DNA from: JADGHE01 sp035716025
GTDB lineage: Bacteria; Pseudomonadota; Alphaproteobacteria; Rhizobiales; Xanthobacteraceae
Direction: 5' to 3'
DNA length: 64,000 nucleotides
Assembly: GCA_035716025.1 (NCBI GenBank)
Contig: DASTKH010000003.1
Span: forward strand, 1 to 64,000
Below, in pieces: positions 62,215 to 64,000 of the stretch (position 1 is the stretch's first letter; the number at the start of each line of letters is the position of its first letter). The notes under the pieces are model-generated. The model worked only from the letters and a program-made list of their open reading frames with translations. It had not been told where the DNA came from and searched no databases. A program made the translations under genes and the position numbers.

Positions 62215-62268
62215 ATGTTGCCCATCGCCCTTATCGTAAGTTGCGCGCCACCGCTCCGCCGGCCCTGA
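62215..62268 (+). CDS. ilv leader peptide (attenuator)
   Basis: The 17-codon frame encodes MLPIALIVSCAPPLRRP: five of the first eight residues are Leu, Ile or Val, the end products of the pathway started by ilvB. There is no SD, in line with a transcript that begins at or near its ATG. Downstream, CGCGCCACC (62245-62253) can pair with GGTGGCGCG across the inner CCGCCGG/CCGGCGG, and a terminator at 62296-62316 follows. This is the classical layout of ribosome-mediated attenuation. An in-frame GTG at 62206 is an alternative start. Confidence 0.65.
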   Translation: MLPIALIVSCAPPLRRP

Positions 62269-62295
62269 ACCGGCGGCGAGAGGTGGCGCGTGCAT

Positions 62296-62316
62296 AGGCC
62301 CTTACGGGCCTTTTTT
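62296..62316 (+). terminator. attenuator hairpin upstream of ilvB
   Basis: AGGCCC (62296-62301), loop TTAC, GGGCCT (62306-62311), then TTTTT. A classic Rho-independent terminator 55 bases before ilvB. Upstream arms at 62245-62290 could alternatively pair, as expected for an antiterminator or pause hairpin. Confidence 0.8.
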
Positions 62317-62371
62317 ATTGGCTAAATCGACGATCGGGCGAATTCGCGAGCGGAGTTGAGGAGCAGGCCCC

Positions 62372-64000
62372 ATGACACGACAAATGACAGGCGCCGAGAT
62401 GGTGGTGCAGGCGCTGGCCGACCAGGGCGTGGAGCACGTTTTCGGCTATCCGGGCGGGGCGGTGCTGCCGATCTATGACGCCATTTTCCATCAAGAGAAG
62501 GTCAAGCACGTCCTGGTGCGCCACGAGCAGGGCGCCGTCCATGCGGCCGAGGGCTATGCCCGTTCGACCGGCAAGGCCGGTGTGGTGCTGGTGACCTCGG
62601 GGCCGGGGGCAACGAATGCGGTGACGGGACTCACGGATGCATTGATGGATTCTATTCCTATCGTGTGCCTCACCGGCCAGGTTCCGACGCATCTCATCGG
62701 CAACGACGCGTTCCAGGAGGCCGACACGGTCGGCATCACCCGGCCCTGCACCAAGCACAATTACCTGGTGAAGAGCATTACCGACCTGCCGCGCATCCTG
62801 CATGAAGCGTTTTATATCGCTTCAAGCGGCCGACCAGGGCCGGTGGTGATCGATATTCCCAAGGATGTGCAGTTCGCGACGGGAACCTATCACGGCCCCA
62901 GCAATGTCGAGCACAAGAGCTACCGGCCACGCCTGAAGGGAGACGCCGACCGGATCAAGGCGGCGGTGGAGTTGATGGCGAACGCCAAGCGCCCCGTCTT
63001 TTATACCGGCGGCGGCGTCATCAACGCGGGCCCGACCGCGGCGCGGCTCCTGACCGACTTGGTGCGGGCGACCGGCTTTCCCATCACGTCGACCTTGATG
63101 GGCCTCGGCGCCTATCCGGCCTCCGACCCGCAGTGGCTCGGCATGCTGGGTATGCATGGGACCTACGAGGCGAACCTCGCGATGCATGATTGCGACGTGA
63201 TGATCGCGATCGGCGCGCGTTTCGACGACCGCATCACCGGGCGGCTCGACGCCTTCTCGCCGGGCTCGAAGAAGATCCACGTCGACATCGACCCCTCGTC
63301 CATCAACAAGAACGTCAAGATCGATATTGCGGTCATCGGCGACTGCGGCAATGTCCTCGCCGACATGCTGGATGCTTGGCGCGCACTGCCTGCCGGGCGC
63401 CCACAGCCCGATCTGACGCCCTGGTGGAAGCAGATCGACGGTTGGCGCGGGCGCAAGTGCCTCGCCTACCGGAAGTCCGAGACGGTCATCAAGCCGCAAT
63501 ACGCGCTCGAACGGCTCTACGCGGCGACGCGCGGCCGCGACGTCTACATCACGACGGAAGTCGGCCAGCACCAGATGTGGGCAGCGCAGTTCTACAAGTT
63601 CGAGGAGCCGCGCCGGTGGATGACCTCGGGCGGACTCGGCACCATGGGCTACGGCCTTCCCGCGGCCGTCGGCGTGCAGATGGCGCATCCGAATTCGCTG
63701 GTGATCGACATCGCCGGCGAAGCATCGGTGCTGATGAACATGCAGGAAATGTCCACCGCCGCGCAGTACCGGCTGCCGATCAAGGTCTTCATCCTCAACA
63801 ACCAGTACATGGGCATGGTGCGGCAGTGGCAGGAATTGCTGCACGGCGGGCGCTATTCCGAAAGCTATTCGGCGGCGCTGCCGGATTTCGTGAAACTTGC
63901 CGAGGCCTACCATGCGGTCGGCATCCGCTGCGAGCGGCCGGCCGATCTCGACGATGCCATCCGGGAGATGATCGAGATCGATAAGGCCGTCATCTTCGAC
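62372..64000 (+). CDS. ilvB: acetolactate synthase large subunit, partial (3' end outside window)
   Basis: 543 codons are visible without a stop, nearly the full enzyme. The catalytic Glu is E52 in RHEQGAVHAAEGYAR. GDAF/V-type motifs follow: GNDAFQEADTVGITRPCTKHNYLV, then WMTSGGLGTMGYGLPAAVG, and the ThDP-binding DIAGEASVLMNMQEMSTA to NNQYMGMVRQWQ. It condenses pyruvate (or 2-oxobutyrate) to acetolactate in valine, leucine and isoleucine synthesis. GGAG lies upstream of the ATG. An attenuator leader precedes it; the small subunit would be expected downstream. Confidence 0.97.
   Translation, partial: MTRQMTGAEMVVQALADQGVEHVFGYPGGAVLPIYDAIFHQEKVKHVLVRHEQGAVHAAEGYARSTGKAGVVLVTSGPGATNAVTGLTDALMDSIPIVCLTGQVPTHLIGNDAFQEADTVGITRPCTKHNYLVKSITDLPRILHEAFYIASSGRPGPVVIDIPKDVQFATGTYHGPSNVEHKSYRPRLKGDADRIKAAVELMANAKRPVFYTGGGVINAGPTAARLLTDLVRATGFPITSTLMGLGAYPASDPQWLGMLGMHGTYEANLAMHDCDVMIAIGARFDDRITGRLDAFSPGSKKIHVDIDPSSINKNVKIDIAVIGDCGNVLADMLDAWRALPAGRPQPDLTPWWKQIDGWRGRKCLAYRKSETVIKPQYALERLYAATRGRDVYITTEVGQHQMWAAQFYKFEEPRRWMTSGGLGTMGYGLPAAVGVQMAHPNSLVIDIAGEASVLMNMQEMSTAAQYRLPIKVFILNNQYMGMVRQWQELLHGGRYSESYSAALPDFVKLAEAYHAVGIRCERPADLDDAIREMIEIDKAVIFD

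Noticed and set aside
1..64000. CRISPR array, transposon or prophage
   Set aside because: No repeat-spacer pattern, transposase, integrase or phage structural gene is present; the S24 repressor stands alone.

Overview
The window is a gene-dense, high-GC chromosomal segment from an alphaproteobacterium, most probably of the order Hyphomicrobiales (Rhizobiales), close to the Bradyrhizobium/Xanthobacteraceae part of the order. This rests on gene order and family content: DUF4167 next to prmC and gloB, the sspB-fumC-DUF4169-RHH block, prmA next to an aminopeptidase P, serB/miaA/ilvB, thyA-folA-hflK-hflC-DUF2065-degP, a MarR-GNAT fusion protein, and a circularly permuted two-piece tmRNA gene whose tag reads ANDNYAPVAQAA. 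I see no plasmid or phage genes, transposases, rRNA, tRNA or CRISPR.

Layout. 1-7119: partial MFS permease, a small conserved protein, class II amidotransferase, pyrD, an S24-type repressor, rplU-rpmA with a clear promoter and leader hairpin, an acetyltransferase and a DMT permease. 7425-14095: obgE, an orphan Tat-type substrate-binding protein, proB, an AGPS-like FAD oxidase and a type II NADH dehydrogenase. 14386-16905: lepA and two very small genes. 17133-25428: an ABC-2 exporter pair, then ptsP, prfA, prmC, a DUF4167 protein and a methyltransferase. 25498-31753: gloB, a stress protein, a YddG-like exporter, a MarR-GNAT regulator divergent from ligA, and a DUF3309 peptide. 31829-36289: a drug efflux permease, aminopeptidase P and prmA, preceded by an unusual leader. 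36371-42321: a VWA-type secreted protein, a small membrane protein, uvrD carrying an in-frame palindromic repeat, a thioesterase and a D-lactate dehydrogenase. 42600-49500: a large AsmA protein, then RHH, DUF4169, fumC, sspB and ssrA on the minus strand. 49652-54057: a split chromate transporter and a TctB-TctA-TctC uptake system. 54199-60164: thyA, an acetyltransferase, folA, hflK, hflC, DUF2065 and a DegP-type protease. 60202-64000: serB divergent from miaA, then an attenuator-type leader and the start of ilvB.

The main theme is housekeeping with a strong weight on translation and protein quality control: L21/L27, ObgE, LepA, RF1 and its methylase, the L11 methylase, tmRNA with its adaptor SspB, HflKC and DegP. 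Three short leader or sORF arrangements stand out: before prmA, before ilvB and before rplU. The strangest DNA-level feature is a 124-bp palindromic repeat that the uvrD reading frame translates through, between two helicase motifs. No transferred island is evident; the accessory parts are single transporters set between conserved blocks.
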